Positions 1-5,149 of a stretch of DNA of 5,149 bases are shown in pieces. The stretch's first letter is position 1, and every line of letters starts with the position of its first letter. Origin of the DNA: Bacteroidetes bacterium GWA2_30_7 (GTDB lineage Bacteria > Bacteroidota > Bacteroidia > Bacteroidales > GWF2-33-38); the NCBI GenBank assembly GCA_001768155.1, contig MENC01000175.1, forward strand, positions 742 through 5,890. The letters run 5' to 3'. The position numbers were made by a program, and so were the translations under genes. The notes beneath the pieces are model-generated. The model did no database searches, had not been told where the DNA came from, and was given only the letters and a program-made list of their open reading frames with translations.

Positions 1-2189
1 AATATGCGATAACTGTTCCTAAAGGAAATAATTATATTTTCTGCTCTTTTTTAGGCTTTGAAATGGATTCTGCTTTTTCAAATATTTTGCATGATACTAT
101 TATAAATTTCGTTTTAAAACCTACAAGTTTGTTAAAAGAAGAAGTTGTAATATCTGCAACAAAACCCGATGCAAACCTTTCTGAAAAATTAATCGGAACA
201 GTAAAAATGGACAGTAAAGAAATAGATAAACTACCCGGATTGATGGGCGAAAACGACCTTTTAAGAGCTGTTCAGATGAGTGCCGGTGTTCAGTCGGTTG
301 GCGAAGGCTTTTCGTCATTTTATGTAAGAGGTGGAAATTACGACCAAAATTTAATATTGCTAAATAATGCAACAATCTTTAATCCATCACATTTGCTGGG
401 TTTTTATTCGGTTTTTAATAATGATGTAATTAATAATCTGACTCTATATAAAGGACTTATTCCGGCAAAGTTTGGTGGGCGAACATCGTCGGTTATGAAT
501 ATCGAATTAAAAGATGGTAATTTTGAAAAATACGAAACAACTGCTTCGGTAGGAATTTTAGCAAGTAAAATCGCAATTAATGGACCAATAATAAAAAATA
601 AACTATCTTTTAATGTTGCATTTAGAAAGACTTATATAAATGAAATAATTAACCCAATTCTTAAAAATGTGTTTAGCTCAAATACGGCATTTTTTGATAA
701 TTCTTATGGATTTTTTGATTTTAATAGCATAGTTTCTGCAAGGTTAAGCCACAAAGATTTTATTAAGTTTAACTATTATTTAGGGCAAGATAAATTTGAA
801 CTTAACAAGTCGAAAAATGCAATTAAAGCAAATATGCAATGGGGAAATAATGCAGCTTCGGCAATTTGGAAGCACGTTTTTAACGAATCCACTTTTCACG
901 AATTTTCGTTAAGCAATAGTCAGTATAAATTTTATATAGATGCTTTTCAAGATAATTATTCTCTGAAAATTAAATCTCATATTAACGAATCAAAGCTTAA
1001 TTACAATATTTATAAAAAATTAAATAAGAATAATTTATATGCTGGATTTGAAATAAATTTTACAAAAGTATTACCCGGCGACAAATCAATCGGATTTAAT
1101 AATTCAGAGTTTACTTTTAACGACAATAATTACATAAACTCTGGAAATTTAGCCATTTATGTAAGCGATAATATTAAACTGTTTTCTAAAATTGATTTAG
1201 AAATTGGAGTTAGATATAATCTGAATTTTTTTTTAGGACCATATAAATATTATATTTCTGATAATTCAAACATCTTAACTGATTCGTTACAGTATTCAGA
1301 TTTTGAAATAATTAAGAAAAACAATTCGCTTTCTCCAAGATTAGCAGCAAATTATAGAATAAACGAAAATACCAGCTTAAAAGCCGGAATTTCATTTAAC
1401 GAACAATATTTACATGTTGTAGAAATAAGTGCATTAACATTGCCTGCCGACTTTTGGCTTCCTACAACGCTGAATATCAAGCCTCAAAAATCTCAAATTG
1501 TTTCGACAGGAATATTTAAGAATTTTTTTCATAATAAGCTTCAAACAAATATTGAAGGCTATTACAAAAAACTTAATAATCTTATCGAATATAATTCAGG
1601 ATTAATCAGCAATTATTACGAACGCAATGTTGACGAAAATGTTATTTCTGGAAAAGGCTATGCGTGGGGAATAGAAACAGAAATAGAATTTAAATCAGAA
1701 AAATTTAAATCAAAAATCAGCTATACATATTCTCGAAGCATTAGAGTTTTTAATGATATTTTTGGTGGAAAACCTTTTTATTCAAAATTTGACAGACCAA
1801 ATGATTTATCAGCGTCAATAATTTATAATCTTGGAAAGAAATTATCCTTTTCAGCAGTTTTTGTTTATGCATCCGGAAAATTAACTACTGCTCCACAATC
1901 AAGGTATATAATTCAGGGAATGGTTGTAAATTCATATTTAGAAAAAAATAGTTTTAGAATGCCCGATTATCATCGTTTAGATATTTCAATTTCATATAAT
2001 AGTCATAAGCATAAAACGTATGAATCTATTTGGGAATTATCTGTTTACAATGTTTATAACAGGATGAATCCGTTTTTTATATATTACGAAATATCCGGTG
2101 ATGTGTATGAGTACAAACAAAAAGTAAAAGCAAAACAAATAACGCTATATCCCATTTTACCATCAATTTCATGGAAAGTAAAATTTTAA
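1..2189 (+). CDS. TonB-dependent outer-membrane receptor, 5'-partial
   Basis: Outer-membrane beta-barrel receptor that would import a ligand using TonB/ExbBD energy. The frame is open to the left edge (first full codon at base 3, 20 codons before the ATG at 63), so that ATG is internal and the true start, signal peptide and N-terminus lie outside the window. The visible start (ITVPKG, then LGFE) resembles the end of a carboxypeptidase-like regulatory beta-sandwich, as is common in Bacteroidota receptors. A plug domain follows at about bases 190-520: KLPGLMGENDLLRAVQMSAGVQ, FYVRGGNYDQNLILLNN, LYKGLIPAKFGGRTSSVMNI. The remainder is alternating barrel strands rich in Asn, Lys and aromatics, ending in LPSISWKVKF with the C-terminal Phe typical of the BAM signal. 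At least 728 residues are present and the barrel looks intact. The downstream lipoprotein gene overlaps its end by 19 nt. The family is clear; the substrate cannot be read from the sequence. Confidence 0.93.
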   Translation, partial: YAITVPKGNNYIFCSFLGFEMDSAFSNILHDTIINFVLKPTSLLKEEVVISATKPDANLSEKLIGTVKMDSKEIDKLPGLMGENDLLRAVQMSAGVQSVGEGFSSFYVRGGNYDQNLILLNNATIFNPSHLLGFYSVFNNDVINNLTLYKGLIPAKFGGRTSSVMNIELKDGNFEKYETTASVGILASKIAINGPIIKNKLSFNVAFRKTYINEIINPILKNVFSSNTAFFDNSYGFFDFNSIVSARLSHKDFIKFNYYLGQDKFELNKSKNAIKANMQWGNNAASAIWKHVFNESTFHEFSLSNSQYKFYIDAFQDNYSLKIKSHINESKLNYNIYKKLNKNNLYAGFEINFTKVLPGDKSIGFNNSEFTFNDNNYINSGNLAIYVSDNIKLFSKIDLEIGVRYNLNFFLGPYKYYISDNSNILTDSLQYSDFEIIKKNNSLSPRLAANYRINENTSLKAGISFNEQYLHVVEISALTLPADFWLPTTLNIKPQKSQIVSTGIFKNFFHNKLQTNIEGYYKKLNNLIEYNSGLISNYYERNVDENVISGKGYAWGIETEIEFKSEKFKSKISYTYSRSIRVFNDIFGGKPFYSKFDRPNDLSASIIYNLGKKLSFSAVFVYASGKLTTAPQSRYIIQGMVVNSYLEKNSFRMPDYHRLDISISYNSHKHKTYESIWELSVYNVYNRMNPFFIYYEISGDVYEYKQKVKAKQITLYPILPSISWKVKF
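2159..2189 (+). other. Overlapping stop/start junction
   Basis: The lipoprotein ATG (2171-2173) precedes the receptor stop (TAA 2187-2189) in a different frame, a 19-nt overlap. No purine-rich ribosome site is present upstream of the ATG. This supports a single transcript and translational coupling. Confidence 0.7.
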
Positions 2190-3031
2190 AGATTATAATA
2201 TTTCTATTGATTGTCGCTTTGGTTTCTTGCCAAAAAGAAATTGATTTAAATCTGCCTGAAGCCGAAGAGCAGATTGTTGTTGACGGTTATATTGAAAACA
2301 ATGCTTATCCATATATCGTTTTAACAAAATCAGTTCCTTTTTTTAGTGAAATAGATTCTGTAAAACTACGTAGTTTAGTTGTTACAACTGCAAAAGTTAC
2401 AGTTACTTGTGGCTCTGTTTCTGAAATATTAACACTTCAACCGAATGATAAATTTTTTCCGCCTTATGTTTATCGCGGTACAACATTTAAAGGAGAAACA
2501 GGGAAAAAATATTCATTAAAGGTTGAAGTAAATAATAAAATTGTTGAGTCATCAACAACCATTACAAAAGAAGCAAGTATTGAGAGTATTTGGTTCGAAC
2601 CACTTGAAAATAACGATACTTTAGGTTTATTATGGATGCAAATACAAGACAATCCGGATGAAAGCAATTATTATAGAGTTTTAACTAAGCGAAAGGGCAA
2701 AGACAGTAATTATATTCCCTCTATGATTTTTTCTGCATTTAACGATATTAATTTCAATGGAAAATTATTTAAAATAGCTGTTTACAAGGGAATAACAGAT
2801 TTTTCGCATCCGCTCGATGACATTTATTTTAATATAAAAGACACAATTAATATTAGGCTTAGTACAATGGATTACGAAAGTTATAACTGCTGGATGTCGC
2901 TACAAAACGAGATGGTTAATTATGGAAATCCGCTTGCCGAACCAAACAATCCGATTGTTACAAATATTACAAATGGTATTGGAGTTTGGTCGGGCTTTGG
3001 GTCAAATTATTATACTTTTTCGCCAAAATAA
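2171..3031 (+). CDS. DUF4249-type lipoprotein, receptor partner
   Basis: A 286-residue predicted lipoprotein. Residues 1-19 form a type II signal peptide (K4 and K7, hydrophobic 8-19) with lipobox LVSC; Cys20 would be the lipidated residue. The mature protein shows the pattern I associate with DUF4249: IVVDGYI at 35-41, YIVLTKS at 48-54, a beta-rich segment with AKVTV at 74-78, and a GTTFKGETGKKYSLKVEV stretch at about 103-120 followed by SSTTI. The C-terminal half is beta-rich, ending in YTFSPK. DUF4249 genes commonly sit next to TonB-dependent receptors in Bacteroidota and are thought to act as surface-exposed accessory proteins; the biochemical role is not established. The start at 2171 lies inside the receptor gene (19-nt overlap) and is the only one giving a complete signal peptide; no Shine-Dalgarno precedes it, so translation is probably coupled. 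No known ligand-binding motif was recognised. Confidence 0.85.
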   Translation: MESKILKIIIFLLIVALVSCQKEIDLNLPEAEEQIVVDGYIENNAYPYIVLTKSVPFFSEIDSVKLRSLVVTTAKVTVTCGSVSEILTLQPNDKFFPPYVYRGTTFKGETGKKYSLKVEVNNKIVESSTTITKEASIESIWFEPLENNDTLGLLWMQIQDNPDESNYYRVLTKRKGKDSNYIPSMIFSAFNDINFNGKLFKIAVYKGITDFSHPLDDIYFNIKDTINIRLSTMDYESYNCWMSLQNEMVNYGNPLAEPNNPIVTNITNGIGVWSGFGSNYYTFSPK

Positions 3032-3091
3032 TTAAAAAGATATTCGGGTGAGATTCCACATCGTAAGTTCAATTTGGTTTAGAGATTTCTA

Positions 3092-3108
3092 AAATCCCAA
3101 CGGGATTT
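3092..3108. repeat. Hairpin H0, left copy
   Basis: Perfect 7-bp stem AAATCCC/GGGATTT with triloop AAC (3099-3101). It is the mirror counterpart of the hairpin at 3265-3279 and the only one of the six whose loop is not GAA or its complement. Confidence 0.75.
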
Positions 3109-3119
3109 AATGTGAATAA

Positions 3120-3138
3120 CCCCCAATGAAATTGGGGG
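3120..3138. repeat. Hairpin H1, left copy
   Basis: Perfect 8-bp stem CCCCCAAT/ATTGGGGG closing a GAA triloop (3128-3130). The counterpart at 3233-3253 has ACCTCCAAT/ATTGGAGGT, so the C-G to T-A change is made on both sides of the stem. Confidence 0.85.
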
Positions 3139-3157
3139 AAAAGATAAAAATGTGTAG

Positions 3158-3174
3158 CAACACTGAAAGTGTTG
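3158..3174. repeat. Hairpin H2, left copy
   Basis: Perfect 7-bp stem CAACACT/AGTGTTG closing a GAA triloop (3165-3167). It mirrors the hairpin at 3197-3211. Confidence 0.8.
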
Positions 3175-3196
3175 AATATCCGGACTAAACCTTTTC

Positions 3197-3211
3197 AACT
3201 ACTTCGTAGTT
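3197..3211. repeat. Hairpin H2, right copy (inverted)
   Basis: Perfect 6-bp stem AACTAC/GTAGTT with plus-strand loop TTC, which is GAA when read in the orientation of its own copy. The flanks GCAAC and GTTGAA on minus match the left-copy H2. Confidence 0.75.
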
Positions 3212-3232
3212 AAGTTGCATATTGATTACTTT

Positions 3233-3253
3233 ACCTCCAATTTCATTGGAGGT
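3233..3253. repeat. Hairpin H1, right copy (inverted)
   Basis: Perfect 9-bp stem ACCTCCAAT/ATTGGAGGT with plus-strand loop TTC (GAA on minus). It is followed on plus by TATTC, complementary to the spacer that precedes left-copy H1. Confidence 0.85.
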
Positions 3254-3264
3254 TATTCATGTTT

Positions 3265-3279
3265 AACTCTTTCAGAGTT
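3265..3279. repeat. Hairpin H0, right copy (inverted)
   Basis: Perfect 6-bp stem AACTCT/AGAGTT with plus-strand loop TTC (GAA on minus). It occupies the position mirrored to 3092-3108, but with an unrelated stem sequence. Confidence 0.7.
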
Positions 3280-3355
3280 TAATTTTTTCTGAAAGCAAAC
3301 TAAGCTTACTCCACATCAATCTAATTTATAACTTTTGCAATAAATCCATAAAATA

Positions 3356-3390
3356 AAAAATCCTTCAAAATCAAGGCTTTGAAGGATTTT
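3356..3390 (-). terminator. Intrinsic terminator of metK, probably bidirectional
   Basis: A perfect 13-bp inverted repeat AAAATCCTTCAAA (3357-3369) and TTTGAAGGATTTT (3378-3390) encloses an 8-nt loop. On the minus strand the stem is followed by a T-rich tract (complement of the A-run at 3350-3360), a standard intrinsic terminator 45 nt after the metK stop. On plus it is followed by TTTT then AAAATGTTTTTT, so it could also stop read-through from the receptor operon. It separates the two convergent units. Confidence 0.88.
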
Positions 3391-3434
3391 AAAATGTTTT
3401 TTATGTTGAAGGTAACTCCAACACAGACTGTGAA

Positions 3435-4745
3435 TTAATATTGAATTTTAAATTCTTTTCTTAATTGTTCAACGTAATCTTCTTTTTCCCATGTAAAAAA
3501 TTCTACTTCTTTAGATGACTCAACTCCACCATAATTTACGCAGACAGTTTCTTTAAAAGGAGTTCTTCCAAAATGACCATAAGATGCTGTTGGTAAAAAT
3601 ATTGGATTTTTTAAACCAAAACGCTTAACAATCGCACCTGGACGAAGATTGAAAACATTGCTTATTTTTTTAGAAATATCTCCATCTTTCATTTTCTTAC
3701 CAGTTTCGTCTTTTACTTTTGCTGTTCCATAAGTATTTACATAAAGCCCAACTGGGTCGGCAACTCCAATAGCATAAGCAACCTGTACTAAAACTTCGCT
3801 ACAAATTCCGGCAGCAACCATGTTTTTAGCAATATGTCGCATTGCATAGGCAGCCGAACGGTCAACTTTTGAAGAATCTTTTCCAGAGAAAGCACCACCT
3901 CCGTGTGCACCTTTTCCGCCATAAGTATCAACTATAATTTTACGACCTGTTAAGCCTGTATCTCCATGTGGACCACCAATTACAAATTTTCCGGTAGGAT
4001 TAACAAGTAAACGAACGTCGTCGTTAAGAAATCTTTTGTATTTATTTGGTAATTCTTTTTTTACTCTTGGATAAAGATGCTTGATTACATCTTTTTTAAT
4101 TTGCTCAATCATTTGACTTTCTGCAAAATTTTTCTCGGATATTGTATTTCCGGCTGGTAAAACAAACTCATCGTGCTGAGTAGAAATTACAATCGTTTCA
4201 ATTTTTTTAGGTTTATTATTGTCGGTATATTCAATAGTAACCTGCGATTTTGCATCTGGTCGTAAGTATTTCATGTGTTTTCCTTCGCGACGAATTTCGG
4301 CTAGTTCCTGAAGTAAAATATGTGCTAATTCGATAGGTAATGGCATATGATTTTCCATTTCTTCGCAAGCATAACCAAACATCATCCCTTGGTCGCCGGC
4401 TCCTTGAAGTTCGTCATCGCCACGGTCAACTCCTTGATTTATATCAGCTGATTGTTCGTGAATTGAAGAAATTACGCCACACGATTCGCTATCGAAACGA
4501 TATTCTGATTTTGTGTAACCAATTTTTTTAATTACTCCTCTGGCAATTTTTTGAACATCGATATAACCATTTGTTCTAACTTCGCCACTTAATACTGTTA
4601 ATCCGGTAGTTACAAGTGTTTCACATGCAACTTTTGAATTGGGGTCGTTACGTAAAAATTCGTCTAATAATGCGTCTGAAATTTGGTCTGCAACTTTATC
4701 AGGATGACCTTCTGATACTGATTCTGATGTAAATAAATAACTCAT
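3435..4745 (-). CDS. metK: S-adenosylmethionine synthetase (methionine adenosyltransferase)
   Basis: A cytosolic enzyme making SAM from methionine and ATP, releasing phosphate and pyrophosphate (EC 2.5.1.6). It has 436 residues; the E. coli enzyme has about 384, and the extra length looks like insertions around 170-240 and 340-360. Family signatures are all visible: SEGHPDK at 11-17 (His14, Asp16), Glu42 and Glu55 in the metal/ATP region, the GAGDQG signature at 115-120, DAKSQVT at 164-170, the phosphate-binding GPHGDTGLTGRK at 258-269, and GGGAFSGKD at 282-290 followed by KVDRS with Lys289, Lys293 and Asp295. No catalytic residue appears missing. The start at 4745 gives the canonical MSYLFTSESVSEGHPDK N-terminus and is the first AUG in the predicted transcript. 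No Shine-Dalgarno is visible; the upstream bases are AT-rich. It is preceded by a structured leader likely to sense SAM, and followed by a strong terminator. Confidence 0.98.
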   Translation of the reverse strand: MSYLFTSESVSEGHPDKVADQISDALLDEFLRNDPNSKVACETLVTTGLTVLSGEVRTNGYIDVQKIARGVIKKIGYTKSEYRFDSESCGVISSIHEQSADINQGVDRGDDELQGAGDQGMMFGYACEEMENHMPLPIELAHILLQELAEIRREGKHMKYLRPDAKSQVTIEYTDNNKPKKIETIVISTQHDEFVLPAGNTISEKNFAESQMIEQIKKDVIKHLYPRVKKELPNKYKRFLNDDVRLLVNPTGKFVIGGPHGDTGLTGRKIIVDTYGGKGAHGGGAFSGKDSSKVDRSAAYAMRHIAKNMVAAGICSEVLVQVAYAIGVADPVGLYVNTYGTAKVKDETGKKMKDGDISKKISNVFNLRPGAIVKRFGLKNPIFLPTASYGHFGRTPFKETVCVNYGGVESSKEVEFFTWEKEDYVEQLRKEFKIQY

Positions 4746-4776
4746 TTTATTATAATTTAATAATTTAAAAACTTAA

Positions 4777-4859
4777 AGTGAATATTGATTTGATTTTTTT
4801 GACAACTATCAAATTGTTAGCACTTTGGGCGATGGTTGCAACAATTAAATCAATCCACT
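4777..4859 (-). promoter_or_regulatory. Competing long hairpin in metK leader (possible expression platform)
   Basis: An alternative fold excludes the pseudoknot. Outer helix: 4859-4847 (AGUGGAUUGAUUU) pairs with 4791-4777 (AAAUCAAUAUUCACU), 13 pairs with one 2-nt bulge (4783-4782). Nested inside, 4839-4831 (GCAACCAUC) pairs with 4810-4802 (GAUAGUUGU), 8 of 9 positions including one G-U. The outer helix consumes the P1 5' arm and L1; the inner helix consumes the P1 3' arm and the GC of P2. The two folds cannot coexist, which is what an expression platform would look like. No terminator poly-U follows, so control would be translational or through RNA stability; this is inference. Confidence 0.5.
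4812..4859 (-). ncRNA. SAM-II-family riboswitch aptamer in metK leader
   Basis: Reading the minus strand, the leader can form an H-type pseudoknot with the SAM-II layout. P1: GUGG plus U (4858-4853, A4854 bulged) with ACCAU (4836-4832). L1: GAUUUAA (4851-4845). P2: AAUUGUUGC (4846-4838) with GCUAACAAUU (4821-4812), nine pairs with U4819 left out. L3: CGCCCAAAGU (4831-4822). The three sequence blocks I recall as conserved in SAM-II/SAM-V (GAUUUAA, UUGCA, GCUAA) occur in order at suitable spacing, including the extra U in GCUAA that helps contact SAM. Position supports the call: the predicted transcription start lies at the 5' edge and the gene makes SAM. P1 is short and imperfect, and the GCUAA tail is not followed by the usual purine-rich ribosome site. 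SAM-II is known mainly from Alphaproteobacteria, with reports in Bacteroidota as I recall. Confidence 0.75.
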
Positions 4860-4899
4860 AATTATTTGCAAAAATACATTATATTTATGATGTACCAAA
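4860..4899 (-). promoter_or_regulatory. metK promoter, Bacteroidota type
   Basis: On minus, TTTG (4899-4896) and TATTTTTG (4876-4869) are separated by exactly 19 nt, matching the Bacteroidota primary-sigma consensus TTTG-N19..21-TAnnTTTG. Transcription would start around 4863-4860, immediately before the first base of the aptamer helix, giving a leader of about 115 nt with no AUG before the metK start. Confidence 0.75.
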
Positions 4900-4924
4900 C
4901 AATTTTTTGTTTTTTTGAACATGG

Positions 4925-4952
4925 AACTTTAAAAGTTTCAAGCATTTGAAAC
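4925..4952. repeat. Palindromes upstream of the metK promoter
   Basis: GTTTCAA (4935-4941) and TTGAAAC (4946-4952) form a perfect 7-bp inverted repeat around GCAT. An overlapping inverted repeat, AACTTT/AAAGTT at 4925-4937, would be mutually exclusive with it. On minus the larger hairpin is followed only by CTTTTAAAG, so it is a weak terminator candidate for the upstream ABC gene; it lies about 36 bp upstream of the -33 element of metK and could instead be an operator. The rest of 4953-5011 is AT-rich with nothing recognised. Confidence 0.35.
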
Positions 4953-5011
4953 GTTAGTTGAATTTAATTTCAAAAATCAGCTGAATTTAATAACTTAATT
5001 ATAAAATATGA

Positions 5012-5149
5012 TTACTTATTTAAAGTAAGTTCGTGAAATACATCTTCGAGTTTTTTTTCTTTCTTTTGCATTGCTAAAACTGTGAGGTTATTTTTTACTG
5101 CAAAATTGAAAATTTCGGGACGTATATCAATATCTGGTTTGCTCTGTAT
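5012..5149 (-). CDS. gldA: ABC transporter ATP-binding protein C-terminus, GldA-like (partial)
   Basis: The last 45 codons and the stop (TAA at 5014-5012) of a minus-strand gene continuing past the right edge. The peptide ends DIRPEIFNFAVKNNLTVLAM, then QKKEKKLEDVFHELTLNK. The pattern R-x-x-I-F-x-x-A-V then N-x-T-[IVL]-L-x-M, closing with LEDVF.ELT, is the usual C-terminal regulatory tail of ABC-2-type ATPases of the GldA/CcmA class. In Bacteroidota the closest match I know is GldA, part of the GldA-GldF-GldG complex associated with gliding motility. Walker A, Walker B and signature motifs lie outside the window, so the family call rests on the tail alone and GldA specifically is a judgement; another ABC-2 drug-export ATPase is possible. 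It is codirectional with metK, separated by 266 bp that contain metK's own promoter. Confidence 0.7.
   Translation of the reverse strand: MQSKPDIDIRPEIFNFAVKNNLTVLAMQKKEKKLEDVFHELTLNK

Larger units (their letters stand above)
3063..3309. repeat. Terminal inverted repeats of the intergenic element
   Basis: The left end reads GTAAGTTCAATTTGGTTTAG and the complement of the right end reads GTAAGCTTAGTTTGCTTTCA. They agree at the first five bases, then align with small gaps through TTTG and TTT. Both abut the 8-bp direct repeat exactly. A second internal inverted pair, GGTTTAG (3076-3082) and CTAAACC (3185-3191), lies within the left copy and near the centre. Confidence 0.55.
3055..3317. mobile_element. 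MITE-like palindromic element with 8-bp flanking repeats
   Basis: An exact 8-bp direct repeat TCCACATC occurs at 3055-3062 and 3310-3317. Directly inside it, the 247-bp segment 3063-3309 begins GTAAG and ends CTTAC, and the inverted similarity continues imperfectly for about 20 bp (TTTG and TTT blocks). The interior consists of two facing copies of one unit: left copy about 3063-3184 on plus, right copy about 3309-3185 on minus. They share a GAATAAC spacer (3114-3120 and 3252-3258 in complement), a core with central CCAATGAAATTGG flanked by CC and GG, an AAAG spacer, and a GCAAC...GTTGAA block. Hairpin coordinates mirror each other about 3186 (paired sums 6369-6373). No coding frame of note is present. 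I read this as a non-autonomous element inserted between two convergent genes; the transposase family is unknown. A REP/BIME-like repeat moved by an IS200/IS605-type enzyme is an alternative, but such enzymes do not normally make target duplications. Confidence 0.62.

Noticed and set aside
63..65. ATG at 63 as the start of the receptor gene
   Set aside because: The frame is open for 20 codons upstream to the window edge and encodes a sensible end of a regulatory beta-sandwich; no signal peptide follows this ATG.
121..375. 84-residue minus-strand open frame inside the receptor gene
   Set aside because: It lies fully antisense to the well-supported plug region and has no family features.
2470..2667. 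65-residue minus-strand open frame inside the lipoprotein gene
   Set aside because: Antisense shadow with no start context or recognisable features.
3120..3138. Intrinsic terminator for the lipoprotein gene at hairpin H1
   Set aside because: The GC-rich stem is followed by an A-rich rather than T-rich tract on plus; the hairpin is better explained as part of the symmetric element.
3092..3279. CRISPR-like repeat array
   Set aside because: The repeats are short self-complementary hairpins in two opposite orientations with unequal stems; there are no constant repeats with unique spacers of equal length.
3422..3432. CACAG-A-CTGTG palindrome just after the metK stop
   Set aside because: Only 5 bp with a one-base centre and no T-tract; likely chance next to the strong terminator at 3356-3390.
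4340..4531. 63-residue plus-strand open frame inside metK
   Set aside because: Antisense shadow of highly conserved MetK coding sequence.
4820..4860. SAM-I (S-box) riboswitch, suggested by GCAACC and AAAGUGCUAA
   Set aside because: The 5' half of an S-box (P1/P2 region with its conserved GA-rich and kink-turn motifs) is absent; the predicted promoter lies where it would have to be.

Overview
The window looks like chromosomal DNA from a low-GC member of the Bacteroidota. Four things point there: a TonB-dependent receptor paired with a DUF4249-type lipoprotein, a GldA-like ABC ATPase tail, a promoter of the TTTG-N19-TAnnTTTG type, and start codons without Shine-Dalgarno sequences. I cannot name a genus.

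Layout: (1) 1-2189, plus strand: a TonB-dependent outer-membrane receptor cut off at its 5' end by the window edge. (2) 2171-3031, plus: a DUF4249-type surface lipoprotein whose start overlaps the receptor gene by 19 nt, so the two form an operon. (3) 3055-3317: an intergenic element that looks like a non-autonomous mobile element (MITE). It is 247 bp long and flanked by an exact 8-bp direct repeat, with inverted ends and two facing copies of a three-hairpin unit placed with near-perfect mirror symmetry. (4) 3356-3390: a strong hairpin terminator between the convergent genes. (5) 3435-4745, minus: metK, S-adenosylmethionine synthetase. (6) 4746-4899, minus: the metK leader and promoter. The leader folds into what I read as a SAM-II-family riboswitch pseudoknot starting at the predicted transcription start, with a long competing hairpin just downstream. 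(7) 5012-5149, minus: the 3' end of an ABC transporter ATPase gene, probably gldA.

How the parts work together: the receptor and lipoprotein probably form one outer-membrane uptake unit for an unknown substrate. MetK makes SAM, and the leader aptamer would let SAM level feed back on metK expression. The most notable signals are the SAM-II-like leader with its mutually exclusive alternative fold, in a gene with no Shine-Dalgarno to occlude, and the symmetric hairpin element with terminal repeats and a target-duplication-like flank.
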